Source: Tetranychus cinnabarinus | Taxonomy: Eukaryota; Arthropoda; Arachnida; Trombidiformes; Tetranychidae | NCBI GenBank assembly: GCA_022266195.1 | Contig: WHVY01000001.1 | Coordinates: 8,308,001 to 8,372,000 of the forward strand | Reading direction: 5' to 3' | DNA: 64,000 bases | In this document: in pieces, positions 14,528 to 27,600 of the stretch | How the letters are laid out: the number at the start of each line of letters is the position of its first letter | Numbering within the stretch: position 1 is the stretch's first letter | Made by a program: the position numbers and the translations under genes | Notes under the pieces: generated by a model | Told to the model about the DNA's origin: nothing | Database searches by the model: none | What the model saw: the letters and a program-made list of their open reading frames with translations, nothing else

Positions 14528-14572
14528 CCAATAGTGCTCCAATAGTGCTCCTGGAGCCAATAGTGGCTCCAG
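14528..14572 (+). repeat. Tandem 11-mer pair followed by perfect hairpin
   Basis: CCAATAGTGCT occurs twice head to tail (14528-14549). It is followed by CTGGAGCC-AATAGT-GGCTCCAG (14551-14572), an 8-bp perfect stem whose 6-nt loop repeats the AATAGT of the tandem units. The block is GC-richer than its surroundings. Function unknown. Confidence 0.7.
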
Positions 14573-16208
14573 ATTTGGTTTCATTTGGCAATCAATACTT
14601 ATCGGAATCTGGATAAAACAACATGGGCACCATGGGAAATATGGAATAAAGAAAGACAATTGAAGTTTCCCATTTGAATTGAATCATTTTTTTCTCAAGG
14701 AAGCAAAAAAGGTTAATTTATTTTCTTTTACTTTCAATTCAATATCAATAATTAAAAAAGTTGTAGCTTTAGAAGATTCAACCATTAATCACCCAAAAGT
14801 TGAATTGAATGGCAGATAACTTTTTTTCTTATCTGAATTTATGTTTCGATTGCTCTTCAATTAATCAAAATTATTGAGTAAATTACTTTGCCTCCCACTG
14901 CTATTGTAAATGCTTGAAAAACATGAAAATGGATTGTTATTTCTTTTTCTTGCTCTTCCTTCAGTTATCCTTTTTATTATTTATTTTTTGCATCTTCTTG
15001 TTGCTATTATTATCATTTTTATCATTATTATTACAATATTTGATAACAAATGAAACATTTTTGCAGATAATCTGTGAAAAAAAGTTTAGATTCTTACATG
15101 GTTCAATTGTAATTGAGTAAAAAGTCTCTAAATTTTCTTGATATTTTCCTCTCTATTCTTATCTAGAAACATTCTTATTCAACCCTCTTTTTCATTCATC
15201 CTTCATGTTGATCATTTTTCCTCATCTTTTCCTCCCTCCGAGTTTTTTTCTTCATGCCCATCATCAAGCAATACTTACAAAAACGAGGAAACAAATTGAA
15301 TACAAAATTTTTTAATAAATCATCAGTCCAGTTATTTGATTCGTATATTGCTATATTCAATGTCTAATCTGCCCAGAAACTATTCAGTTTTGCCTTACCA
15401 TTCTCATTACCATTATCATCATCACTTGAAAATCCTTTTTTTATTCCTATTTTCATTCTTCCTCTTTTCTGTTCACTTTTTCATGGAGAGATATTTTTCC
15501 GCTCAATATCAGTGAACTAACAAAAGGGTGAAAAAAAGCTATCCTAATAGAACCAAATTTCTTACCCTTTTCTTTCATTTTCACTATTTCCTTACCACCA
15601 ACAAAGCTCATCCATTGATCATATTTTTACATGTTATGAACATGTTTAGTAATGAAGGTTTTTAACCAGTGTAAGAAATGAATTTGAGAAAGGGTAAAAA
15701 TAGAGCCAAGAGTGGGACAAAAGTAGTGAAATGTAAAGAGGGAGGGTAAGCAACGGTTAAATTACAGAGAGAGTGTGATTTACAATGGATGTCTTTCCGG
15801 GAGGAATAAATTTTAATTTGTTCACCCAAAATTCTTGAAATTACTTTTCCTGTTCTTTGCAAAATCTTTAACCGATCCAATACAAAAATTTGTTGTAATA
15901 TTAACTCTATGAAGATTAAAATAAAGATGATGATAGTTTACACGATTGTAGGTTGAGATGGGCTGTGTAGGCGTTTTGTTCATGGTGGCACATAGAGAGA
16001 GAAGAAGGAGGAAGATAAAAGATGAGAAGAAAGGTATTTCTGGAGAACAGAAATGTATCTTGAGTTTTCAATTTTGCAAATGAATAATCTTCTTTTACTG
16101 TGATATCATCAAAAGATTAATTGTGATGAGGAGAAGAAAAGGGATGAAAATGATACTTTTCTATTAATACTAATGGTGATAATAAATTATTTTGTTTTTC
16201 CTTTACAG

Positions 16209-16476
16209 TGTTGACCTGGATACCGAAGATGACCAACTTGGATGTAGACGTAAAGGACGAGATATGCAAAGTGAAACTTTTGAGCAAATATTTAAAGAGG
16301 ATGTGGTTCGTGTGTTTGGGTCGGGTTCCTGTTTGAAGAACAGAAGAAGTACCTTCTTTTTTCATCATCGCCATCATGTTCATCTTTTTATTGTTGATGG
16401 CACACGAGTTGACGAGATGACTGTTGACTTTACTTCCTTTCCATATAAATTGAAGATGAAACGCATGTCATCTTAA
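16209..16476 (+). other. Candidate exon after a strong acceptor
   Basis: A good acceptor (TTTTTCCTTTACAG, ending 16208) precedes a stretch of balanced base composition. One frame stays open to 16476 and begins VDLDTEDDQLGCRRKGRDM; a second frame is open for about 40 codons (LTWIPKMTNLDVDVKDEIC). No family is recognised, no donor or partner exon could be assigned, and both frames look protein-like, so it may be coding, UTR or non-coding RNA. Confidence 0.22.
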
Positions 16477-19400
16477 TAGGCACTGGAAGAGGCGAGCCAA
16501 AGTAAAGATCAAGACCAAACCCTCCAAACGCACTTAGGCTGATGACATGGAATCTCCTTTTGCTTCTATCAAAATGACAAAAAAATCAACAAGATTATTG
16601 TTATTTGTAGCAAAAACACACACACATTGAGGGAAAGACAGACAGTAAAGCGACCATTGGAGGAAAAATTACATGAAAATGCGTTACTGGAAAAAAGTGA
16701 AACTACTGATGGAAAAGACGAAACTAAAATTGATGTAAAGAAGGGCAAAAAAAGACCAAATTGAATGGATTCCTTTAGGCAGGTTGCTGTTTGAGTTTCT
16801 TAATATATTGACTCATTGACAAGCAAAGTCATAGAGTAAAATATATTATTATTTTATTATTATTATCATTATTATTACTATTTGACTTTGACTGTTTAAT
16901 ATATAACGATAAAATTATATCTGAAAGGTACCCGTTGTAGGAGATGTATATTTACCATGGGGATTCAATGTCCGTTGTTGATTCAAGTTTTTACCCCATG
17001 AGTTGAGCTTAAATTTATGTAGCTTAAACTACTCAAGGATCAATTGTTGATCACTGGTTTGATAGTTACAATTAAGGAGACAGAGAGAGATGGAAAGAGA
17101 AACAGAAAGTTGATGATGGGGTCTGATCTTTATACATTTTTTATTCAGTCACTTGCCATTGATGAGGATAAAAATAATAGTAATAATAATGTTGATAGTA
17201 ATAACAGTAATAAGAGGAACCCGTAGGCACTTCTTTGTCCTCATCTTTTCACCAGTCTCACCATCAACATCAGTGATCTACTTCATTTTGGCGAAAACCT
17301 TATTTTTGTTTTATTATTATAATCTTTACAATGTTGTTGTTTTACTCCATCTTCATCTTTATTGTCATCTTCACCATTCATTTTCTTGCCTTGTTATGTT
17401 AATACTTGTTTCTCTTGGGAGAAATGATGAAGATGAAAAGTCCTTTTCCTCTCTCTCTTTAATCTATTATTTGAGAGCCAAAATACAAGCAAAAAGGATG
17501 GTAAAGTGAAAAATATTAATTCATCAAAAATTGATGAAAGGATTTTTACCTTTTCTATTTCTTTGCCTTTTTCATCATTCCCATCTTCCTCGTCATCATC
17601 TCTCTCTCTCTCTCTCTCTCAAAACATCTCTCATTCCTGATCTTTTACCCATGAGACTTGATCTTAAGCTTGTAAGTTGAATTGATGAAGAAAAAAAATG
17701 GAGATAAAAAAACTCATTTCTTTGCATGCAGGAGCTGATTTTAAAAATTTTGTTTTTCCAAGTTATATCAAGTTCCAAAGCAGCATCAGTTCTCTTCATC
17801 ATCTTTCTCCTGAATCTTGATAACTATTCCAGTTAAACTTAAATGAAGCATTATACGTTTTAGAGACTAACAAAGCCGATTTATATTGTATTTCGATGCC
17901 TTTTTAAGAAGAAACTCATCATTTTCTTGCTCCTTTTTCCATCTTCTTACATCGCCTTCATCATCTTACTTTAAATTTTTCTTTGTCTCTCTTCTGTTCA
18001 ATTCTTGGTCCAATTATTTTTACTGAAAACTCTGACTGAACACACTTTTTTATAATATGCTACCGATGATAATAATAATGATGCTGATGATGATTATTAT
18101 TTCTTTTCCTTCTCTCTCTCTTTTCCTTTCTCTTCATCTTATCTTTATCATCATTTTGTTTGTTTACAGTTCTCATTTAATTCAATAACATGATTCAATT
18201 TATAATATAATCATTTTGAATTTAGTTTGTTTGTAAACTTTATTTAACAAGGATTAACCTTGGATTTGAAAAGGGAACATGTTTTTGAAAAATGATATCA
18301 GGGTAAAAATGACGATCAACATGGAAAGATGAAGGAAAGAAGAGGATTCCAAAAAAAAGGTGATTAGAATGGTGATTATGAACTGAAATGTGAAACTTAT
18401 GATATAATATGTATGTTTATGTGTAACAACAGCAAAATCATAAATGAACAGCAAAAATGATTAATAATTAAATGTTAAGCTCAGGAGTTTTTTTTTCACT
18501 TGAAAGGCACACACATTTGATGATGAAGATGGAAAAGGTAAATTTGCAGATCAACTGATGATGATGATGAGACTGAAAATGATTAACATGGAATGAAAAT
18601 GAATTGTTACTGACGATGATTAATAATTCAAGATGATAAACAGGGTAAAAGTGGAAAATATATATTCTTTACATTCTAATTAATCATTAATTTTGAATGA
18701 TTTTTACTCTGGCTGTTGCCTGTTAAAGGTTATGAAAAGATGAGCATAAAGAACTGAAAATTGATTCTTGTAATAATCATTGAAATGTTAATTTAGTTGC
18801 GAATTAAATTAAAAGTGCAACAAACTTACCAGAATTCATTAAAGTAGAGTTTTTACATAGAGTTAAAGTCAGGTTTTAACCCTCTCATGTAACGTAATTG
18901 AACAAAAATTGAATCAAATGTTTATGAATTTAATAACAATTACAAACAATATTCGGCTGATCATTAGTGAAAGTAATTATAATTATCATACGTATAACTG
19001 GGAAATCAACTGGAATCAGAAAACATTAGATAATTAAAGTGACAATTGAAAGAAGAGAAGAAGAGGAAGAAAAAGCACAAAACTTCGAGTCAATTTATTA
19101 TTAACTGTTGATCCTGTTGGGAATTTATAATCACAATGTTTCTTGTAGCACTTGGTAAAAGAAAGCTTAAGCTTACAGACAATGATGAAAATGGCGATGA
19201 TTATGAGCATAATGATGAGTCAACAAATGATTTTCAGTTTTTTTATATTATTTTATCTTTAAACATAAAAATAATGGCGAATCCATCAACATTTTGACAA
19301 GACTTAAAATGGCTGCTAATGAATCTTGAACAAATTTTGACCTCTTATCAATTTTCTGGTACTTTCTAATCATTCTGATTGGTTAACCAATTTTTCAACT

Positions 19401-20678
19401 TTTATTTTCTTTAATAAACGTTCAATTCGCAGACAGACTTGAAGACAGACTAACCAGTTGTCTGGAGACAGACTGGCGACTTAAAGGCGAGAAAAGGTTC
19501 TCATTGTCTAATTTTTTTACTTCTGTCTTGGCTTCTTTATTTAATGCAACAAATTGCTATAAAATTGGACCATTATATTGGGTAAGTGGATATTTTTTTA
19601 CTTTTATTTTACAATTAAGTAGCTATTCAAGTGATTGAAGTGTTGTATAACAAAAGTAGATTTACTGATTAAGTTGATTGGATTAGGGAAATGCTGCAGA
19701 TTTTATTAGCCTATTTTATATTCAATAATTGTTACTCTTTTTTTAAAAAGGCAACACATTACACTTCAAGTACTTGCTGTCTGTGTTGGAGGAAAGTTTA
19801 GTTTTGTATTAGTTTTGGATTGATTTAAAGAGTAGTTTCTGTTACATATATCATTATAATACAGTTTGATACAATTAGCTGATCCTTTTGTTGTTTAATC
19901 AAGCTTGATTATATCACAAGATAAAATGATTTTGATGAGAAAAATTTTGACAGTAACCGTATTTTGTTTGATATTATTATTAATGTAAGTGTGTTAACCA
20001 TTGAAAAAATATATTCACTGAATCGAGGGTCTGTCAATAGGAACTACAAAGTGTCATTGATGCTGTTTAACCGCTAATTCAAATACCTTTTCTCATCAGC
20101 CTACTTCTCATCCTTCCTCACCATCCTTATCATCCTCATTTGTGCATCCCTTTCCCTTTTGTCTTCAAACTTCAACTTCTCTCAGAGCCCCTCAATCCTG
20201 TCCAATGTGTATTTTTCACCATCCCCAGAGTCATCCATATATACTTGAAAAACCTCGCATCGGATAAACTCAAGTACATCTATTTTTCTTCCCATTTTTT
20301 TGTTATTCTCCACTTTTTTCTCTTCTCATCGTCTCTCTCACTTTTTCATCATTTCCATCTCCATCTCTTTTCACTTTCTCTCTGTAATGTTACAACATTT
20401 TCCCATCAATCTACAGATCTGACATGATATTTTAGTTTGAGTGGTAACTCTCTTTTTCTCTCTCTCTGTATTGTCTGATTGTATTGAATATGTTATATGA
20501 CATATTACTTTGATACATATGAATGTATCCACATTGACATTCAAGTTTACAGTTGGGACAAGTTACCACTGTCAACTTACCATGATGAACCTTCAATCAA
20601 CTGATTGCTGTTAGAATTGATATTACAGTTGTTATTGTTGTTTTCGACCAATAATTCATTTTTCTGTGTTTTTTTCAG
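16477..20678. other. Intergenic, microsatellite-bearing
   Basis: No gene supported. It contains a (TC)11 run at 17599-17620, many ATGATG and TCATCA tracts, and three copies of AGACAGACT at 19431, 19443 and 19466. Confidence 0.5.
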
Positions 20679-20906
20679 AGAAGCAAACGAGAAACACTCT
20701 ACATGGAGATTGAAATAAGGAGATGGTGAAAGAAGTGATGGATTCTCAAGATAGTCTCGAGATCAGATAAAGATTGTCTAATAAAAAAACTCGCTTTCCT
20801 CAAGATTTGGCTCTGTGGAAGTTTCCACAAGAACGAAAAGACAAAGTTATCATCACCTATTTACCTACTTTTTTTCACCACAACTGGAAAAGTAATTCTG
20901 AGTAAG
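20679..20906 (+). other. Possible 5' UTR exon upstream of the discoidin receptor
   Basis: A strong polypyrimidine acceptor (TCTGTGTTTTTTTCAG) ends at 20678 and a donor AAG|GTAAGG lies at 20906/20907. All three frames between them contain stops, so the exon would be non-coding. The discoidin receptor start codon at 22429 itself sits just after TTTAG, a possible acceptor, so a spliced 5' leader is plausible. Another AAG|GTAAGA donor lies at 21438. This is inference from splice signals only. Confidence 0.28.
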
Positions 20907-22428
20907 GTAAGGCATGTTTTTTGTCAATTAAAATTGAAAAAGCTCAATCCAAGACGAAATGTAGTAATGAGCCAGAAAATGTGAATAACAAAAATTCCAA
21001 TGACCGATATTCTTTATATAATTCCTAAAATCTCTATTTTATTATTCTTAGATGATCAATCCGAAGAATTACAATTATACACTTTTTCTGTCTATTGATT
21101 ATCCAAGCTTTTTTTCTAAAAAAGAAAAAGCTCGAAGAAAAATGACTTATTCATGTTTTGATACAGAAAATTAACGAAATTCATGTCTATTCTTCTTTCG
21201 AAACAGAGTTTATAACCTTATTTGAAGGTCATCACACCAATTTGGATTGATACTTGATCTTGATTGCTCAATCACTTGTGAAAAAGATGGTTAAGTTGAT
21301 AAACTGATTGGTCAAGCACTGGAAAGAACAAAAAAGATAAAGGATTAATTCTGAGCAGATATAAAAGCTAAAAGTGAAAAGACTAAAGATGGTGGAAAAC
21401 ATGAAACATTAAGTGATTAAAAGATAATCACAATCAAGGTAAGATTCACTTACTTTAATCAATTAATACTTTGATAATGTTACTACAATCAACCTGTGGA
21501 CTTAATTAAAGGCAATTATCAAAGCTAAAAAATTAGATTTATTAAGCAAATCACCAGAAAAGCCATTGATAACAGTAGGAGTTTAAACCAAGCAATAAAA
21601 TGGAAGCTACAATCATTTCTTCATCAATTTCATGTCATTTTTTTCTTGCATATTAAAACTTGAACAATCTTCCTTCTCTCTCTCTTCCTATATTGATTCT
21701 TTTTCTTCTCTTTCATCTCTTTCTTTTCCTCTTATCTTCCTCTCTCTTTTTACCTTTCTCTCAACTGTCATTGCTCCTATTAGATTACGCTCTCACCAAT
21801 AGATGGAGATAGCATTAGGACTCTCTCTTTCTCTCTCAAAGTGAGGAGGTAAATGACTGAGAAGAGAAAAAGTTAGTTGTTGCTCAGCATTTGAAGGCAA
21901 CTTGAGTTCAACTTTTGGATAATACATTTAATATTAGTTACCAACAACATGATCTACTTTGTGCTCAATCAACTTGGCTTTTTCTACTTGTATTACTCTT
22001 CTAATTTCGCTTTGTTTTCTTCTTATCCTCATTGAATATCATCTTCTACTTGTTTATTAATGATTCAATGTTTCTTTTACTTATTGCTTCACTTCTTCCA
22101 TCGTTTCTCTAATTGCAAGAATCTTCTCTTTTTTCTGCCTCTGTAACGATACCAGTTTCTTCAATGTGTTCTGTTTTCTGTTGAATAATATGTTTTCACT
22201 TTATTGTTTCACGTGTGATGATTGCCAAAGATTATTGTGATAGCTTTTTAAGAAGCTATTTTTCCTTGATAAGCTACCTGGTCTGACTTTGGTTTTATGT
22301 GTATAATCATCTTTTTTTCTTTGGTTTAAGTGTTCATCTTGTTCATCTTTATCTATCTGTTTTGTACTTTTTTTGAGACTACCAATTACCATCTTTACAC
22401 ATCAAGTTGATAAAATTTAGATGTAATC

Positions 22429-24615
22429 ATGATCATGATCAATCTTTTGATTACCATTTGGATACTTTTGATACCAACCTGTTTATCAAATCATCAATAT
22501 CCTTTCAATCAATTTGAAGATGAAAGCTCTACACCTAACAGTAGATTTGGAAGTAGACCTTTCAAATCTACTCAGGGCAGATTTCTTGACAGAGCTCAGT
22601 CCTCGCCACTAGCTTCATCTCCTATTAAAAGTGACCATTATCAAAGATGGAAACCTAAAAGTTACATTTGCAATAAATCTATGCCACTTGGCATGCAATC
22701 GGGTGCCATAAAAAATGAACAGTTATCTGCATCATCAACATATAACGATCAATCAGTTGGACCAAAATTTGCTCGATTCAATAGAGATGAATCAGGAGGT
22801 GCTTGGTGTCCTCAACCACAAGTTAATCAAGAAAATTCTGGTTCAGAGTGGATACAAGTTAATTTAACTGATAGATATGTGATTACCACTGTTGCCACTC
22901 AAGGACGGTTTGGCAACGGAAATGGTCGTGAATATCTGGAAGAATATTTTATCGAATATTCTCGTGATTTTGGTTCCACATGGACCAAATGGAGAAACAG
23001 TAAAGGACAGACTCATTTAAAGGGAAACAACGATACTTATTCTAATGTTACCAGCATTCTGGATTTACCAATTGTTGGTGCAAACATGATTCGGATATTT
23101 CCCTTTGCTAAACACTTACGTACTGTTTGCCTTAGATTTGAACTTTATGGTTGTCCATATAAGGATGGACCACTATCCTACTCAATGCCTGACGGTGCCT
23201 TCGGTGGTCGTTATGGCGATCTAATTGATGATAGCTATGATGGAACTCGTGATAAACGTAAATATCTTTCTGGTGGATTGGGTCAGTTGGTTGACGGAAT
23301 CAAAGCACATGAAGATTATAAAGTAAACTCTGGTTATGAGTGGATTGGCTGGGAAGCTGGCAATGAAACTGTTGAAATTATCTTTGAATTTGGCGAACTT
23401 CGTAATTTTAGTTCCGTCATGTTATATACTCATAACCTTTTCAATAAGCATATCGAAGTTTTCAGCTCAGCTAGAATTTACTTTAGTTTTGATGGAATTC
23501 GCTGGTCAAAAAGTCCACTAGTTATGGAATATCAACCTGACCATATAACAGAATCACCAAGAGACGTTATAATCAACCTCAACAACAAAGTTTCTAAGTT
23601 TATCAAGTTTTCTTTGAAATTTGCCTCTAAACTTTTACTGATAAGTGAGGTTAAATTTAATTCATTCCCAGTTTCTGGTGACTATAATCAACTTATGGAT
23701 GATTTGGAAAGCCTTGAGGTGATCCAAGACTCAGTTGAACCAATTGATCACAGTGGACCTTCAACTGGTAGCATTTTACTCATTGTTTTCTCCATAATTG
23801 TGTTCATTATCTGTGCCATTGGTATCATCTTTTTGGTTCGACGGTATATCGCTGACCGTTCAAAGACAGACCACTTCCTCTCTATTGGGACCAATTATCT
23901 TGATTCACTTGATCCATGTAAAGGTGCAACCACGCCTGTTTATTGTGATCCAGATGAAATTAATAACTATCACAACTCCCGTGGAGGAAGTCATAATCAT
24001 CACCATCATCAGCTTACTCATCTTCAACAGCAACAATTGCGATATGATCATGAATATGCTGTACCCGACATTTGTAATTACCAGAGTGGAAATGTTGGTG
24101 TTAAAACAAAACATTTAATAACAAACCCTCTTTCAAATATTGATAAGTTTGAGAAAGAAAAAAATTATGTAAATTACATGAAACATAATAATGTGGTCAG
24201 TGATAACAATAGTGATTACAATGATATTAAACCATTGGCTGATAAAAGTGATCATGAGCCTACGTTAATTAAGGTCAACAGTGGAACATTAATTAATGGT
24301 TTAAACACAAATATTAACAATGTTGGTGGACCAAATGTTGACGATGATGATGATGATCACCGTCAACATGCTGTTAATCCACTGATTGATAATCATATGT
24401 TTTTGCTCAAAAGTAATCATCATCATCTTATATCATCATCACCCAATAACTTAACATCAACAGACTCGACAAACTCATCATCTTCATCACCTAAATATGG
24501 GACAATAACCACAGCAAAGCAGCGTTTTTTGACATCAGATGTAAATAAACAACGCCAAGGCTACAGAGCTGTTGCAGTATCATCATCAACTGGACGACGG
24601 ATCGATCGACGTTGA
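22429..24615 (+). CDS. Discoidin domain receptor-like membrane protein lacking a kinase domain
   Basis: Single open exon of 728 aa. Residues 1-20 are a signal peptide (MIMINLLITIWILLIPTCLS); ATG codons at 22429 and 22435 are both possible starts. Residues 81-242 form an F5/8 type C (discoidin) domain with the DDR-type Cys set (C81, C127, C234, C242) and motifs GAWCPQP, TQGRFG and YSRDFGSTW. Residues about 246-415 match the second, discoidin-like DDR domain (SYDGTRDKRKYLSGGLGQLVDG, MLYTHNLFNK). A transmembrane helix spans about 448-470, followed by RRY. The cytosolic part (471-728) has DDR-juxtamembrane-like tyrosine motifs (HEYAVPDICNY) and then His, Asn, Asp and Ser-rich low complexity, and ends without any tyrosine kinase domain. 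DDRs are collagen-binding receptor tyrosine kinases; here ligand binding is likely but autonomous signalling is not. The residue matching the vertebrate collagen-binding Trp in ASSxW is Tyr105 (ASSTY). An intronless body suggests a kinase-less paralog or retrocopy. Confidence 0.88.
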   Translation: MIMINLLITIWILLIPTCLSNHQYPFNQFEDESSTPNSRFGSRPFKSTQGRFLDRAQSSPLASSPIKSDHYQRWKPKSYICNKSMPLGMQSGAIKNEQLSASSTYNDQSVGPKFARFNRDESGGAWCPQPQVNQENSGSEWIQVNLTDRYVITTVATQGRFGNGNGREYLEEYFIEYSRDFGSTWTKWRNSKGQTHLKGNNDTYSNVTSILDLPIVGANMIRIFPFAKHLRTVCLRFELYGCPYKDGPLSYSMPDGAFGGRYGDLIDDSYDGTRDKRKYLSGGLGQLVDGIKAHEDYKVNSGYEWIGWEAGNETVEIIFEFGELRNFSSVMLYTHNLFNKHIEVFSSARIYFSFDGIRWSKSPLVMEYQPDHITESPRDVIINLNNKVSKFIKFSLKFASKLLLISEVKFNSFPVSGDYNQLMDDLESLEVIQDSVEPIDHSGPSTGSILLIVFSIIVFIICAIGIIFLVRRYIADRSKTDHFLSIGTNYLDSLDPCKGATTPVYCDPDEINNYHNSRGGSHNHHHHQLTHLQQQQLRYDHEYAVPDICNYQSGNVGVKTKHLITNPLSNIDKFEKEKNYVNYMKHNNVVSDNNSDYNDIKPLADKSDHEPTLIKVNSGTLINGLNTNINNVGGPNVDDDDDDHRQHAVNPLIDNHMFLLKSNHHHLISSSPNNLTSTDSTNSSSSSPKYGTITTAKQRFLTSDVNKQRQGYRAVAVSSSTGRRIDRR

Positions 24616-27600
24616 ACCATCAATCGACAACTCAGGCGATAATGTATCACGACTAATTTATGACTAAAAAGAGACCCATTCAAGAATGATCAAGTCAGTG
24701 GACTGGAAGTGGAAATGACAATCTACAACCAATGATAATTTGTCCATTTAATAGTTGAATGATCAAACACAATCAAAGTCAAATGATCATTCACAATGCA
24801 CTCACTCAAAGATTGAAGTATCATCATAAAGTCTCATCAAAATTTAAATTTTGATGTATATTTTAAATAAGATGAAAAACGATCAAAAGCAAGTACCGAT
24901 TACTGTATTTGACTTATCTAATCAATTGGACGATTGGTTTCAAAGAGGTGATGCTCTTTCCCACTCCAACGCTGACTTTCTTGAAACATCTCTTTTTTTC
25001 ATCATTTTCACTTTCTGTTTTTCATCTCTCCTTAATTTGTGTGTTTTTTTTCATTCTCTTCCCAATCTTCTTTCAACCTCGTTTATCATCCTTATCCTGG
25101 TCCCTTATTCGCCTTGTAAAATATATTGTGAATAGTGTAATAATGGAAAGTGATGATTTACTTGAGTGTTGATCGAAATTAAATTGATCTCACATGTTTT
25201 TGTAAAGAAAAAAAAATCAATGTCCTTTAAAAAGGATATCATAATTTGTTCTCATAATGTGTCTTTCCTTTAATGATTTTGTGAGCTGGTCACCACTGCC
25301 AACTTCCGCCCTCTTCATGACAACAACAAAACACAAAACCTTGATTACCCAACTGATCCGGTAAACGCCTTTGCCTATGTATCTTTAATCATGACCATCT
25401 CCATCATCAATTCACAAATGTTTTACCCATTTTCATCTTCATTTCTTCATTCTTTTTCTTTTCTGTAAATTTTTTCTCTCTTGATTCTTGTTCAGTCAAA
25501 AAGATTTAACAACAAAGCAGTAGGAATTTGTTAGACAATATCAGAGAGATTAAGTTTAATGGTATGAAATGAAGATGAAAATGACGACTTCTAAAGGAAA
25601 GACATAAAATAATGTAAAAAAATATATAATACAACTTATATAAATTCATATTATAAGAACAGAAAAATGCTAATTAAAAGAAAATTTTTCTATTTTTTGC
25701 AAACTAAACTTATCTTATTTTTTTCACCCAAACCAGACAAACAAACACCGGAAGGTCAAGGTTGGAAGCATAAGGATCCTGTTATTAGTTGATTAACAAG
25801 TACAATAAGTTGAAACAAAAACGCTGAACGGAAAAAGATTTTCAATAGGAATTATTAATGATGAAAGGCAAAGCGATTTAAATTGTTGCATTCATTAATA
25901 TTTAAACTGTTTGTTTGCATTACAATTTACACCCAAGTGAAAGTTGAACACTGAATACAATATTAGAAAACGGACAACACAAATGTTATCTTATTTGAAG
26001 AGGAACACAGTTACACATCAAACTTGGCAAATATTAAATGATAGGAATTGACTGGCTACAAACATCATGTTATGACAATTTATAAATTAGACAAGAATCA
26101 CTGAAGCTGGGATTGATTTTATTTTACCATAGAGTAAAGTGGAAAACAGATAATTCAATTTCCATCATAACATTATAATGATAAACATGGAAGGAGTTTG
26201 TTGTTTATTATCATAATACAAAATCCAAATCAACTTATGCTTCCAACTTGCAATATTAAGCTTCAATATACGAATGGTACTTGATTCATAAATCATTATG
26301 TTTACTCTATTCTTAATATCTTCTTGTTCCTCATCCCTATTTACATCTATATTTTGTGGTTCCTTTTACTTTTTGATTAAAGTAATTGATACACTGACAG
26401 CCTGAGAAGCGAAAGGAGTTTCAATATTCATTTTGAAACATTATTCACCATGAAAATGTAATTACCTTTTGACGTGTTAAATACATCAGATGTGAACATT
26501 AATCTATGAACAAGAAGAAGAAGAAGAAGAAATTAAAAATTTCGAGTAATCATTTTTAATTTAATGCAACTATGTAGTTACATTTATTGAAATTGTGATG
26601 ATTTGCTCACGGGCTTCACTTGAAAACATGATTTATGTACAAATAATGATAATTCAATAGAGCCATGTTTAAAGAGAAATTGTTTTGATTCTAATTTCAT
26701 TTCTCAGCGCATTTCTCACAAGAATTTTTTCAGTTTTAATTGTAATCTTTGATTGTTACCTTCTTCATCAGCTTTCCTAACCTGCTCAACATGACTTTCA
26801 TATTAATGTTACTAATGGTTCATAATGATTATGGTGATCATTGTAATTTATCAAATATCATCTCTAACAATGAAGCTCAAAAACAAACACAATTATGTGT
26901 CTGTATATCAGTTAATCAGATAACGAGGCTTGATTGTTCACACTCACAAAACACATTAGCAAACAAACAAGTAACATTGTTTAAGAAGCTCGTTAACCAA
27001 ACTACAGACCATTGTATTGACATAGGTTAACATTGAAAAGAGAGAGAAGTTCCTTCATCTTCATCATCATTTTCATCTTATTTTTCTTCTTCTTCTTCTG
27101 AAAAAGTATTTCCCTCAACACGATAAAACCATAAGATTTTTTTTTGTGTCTAAGAAAAGTTAACAAATGCAATAATAACGAGAAGAGGAATGAAACAAAT
27201 AACATAAACTAATTTAACTTGATTCACGGCAATTAAAGTTAATCATGATAAATCACTTAGTAGGTGAAGCCAAGAGACAAGACCAAGTGTCAAGTTCATT
27301 CGCTTGATTCACCATGTTTTTTACTTCTCCACATTTCTCACAATCTAACAATGAAATTTACTTTTTTTACCAACCTTTCAAAATTATTTCATTTTATCCA
27401 TTAAATCTAAATATAACACCGTTTAATAGGTTCAATGTTAAGGTTCAAGCCAGTCAACTTGCTTTAATAACAGTTAAATAGTCAACAGAATCAGCATATT
27501 TTTGATTCCAAGTTGAACACATTAAACTCATTTCCTGCATTTTGTTACATATTTTCAGTTGAACCAACATTAAGTTTTGGTTTTAAAAAAGATCATTTGA

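Larger units (their letters stand above)
1073..16208. other. Gene-poor region, low-complexity tracts
   Basis: I see no supportable gene here. Open frames are short and dominated by Phe, Leu, Ser, Lys or His from TCATCA, TTTTTC and purine tracts (for example 11500-11868 and the Lys/Glu-rich frame at 13158-13505). A diverged 54-bp repeat occurs twice (1996, 4998), and a tandem 11-mer with a hairpin lies at 14528-14572. Scattered TTTTTTACAG-like acceptors exist but could not be linked to coding sequence. Confidence 0.5.
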
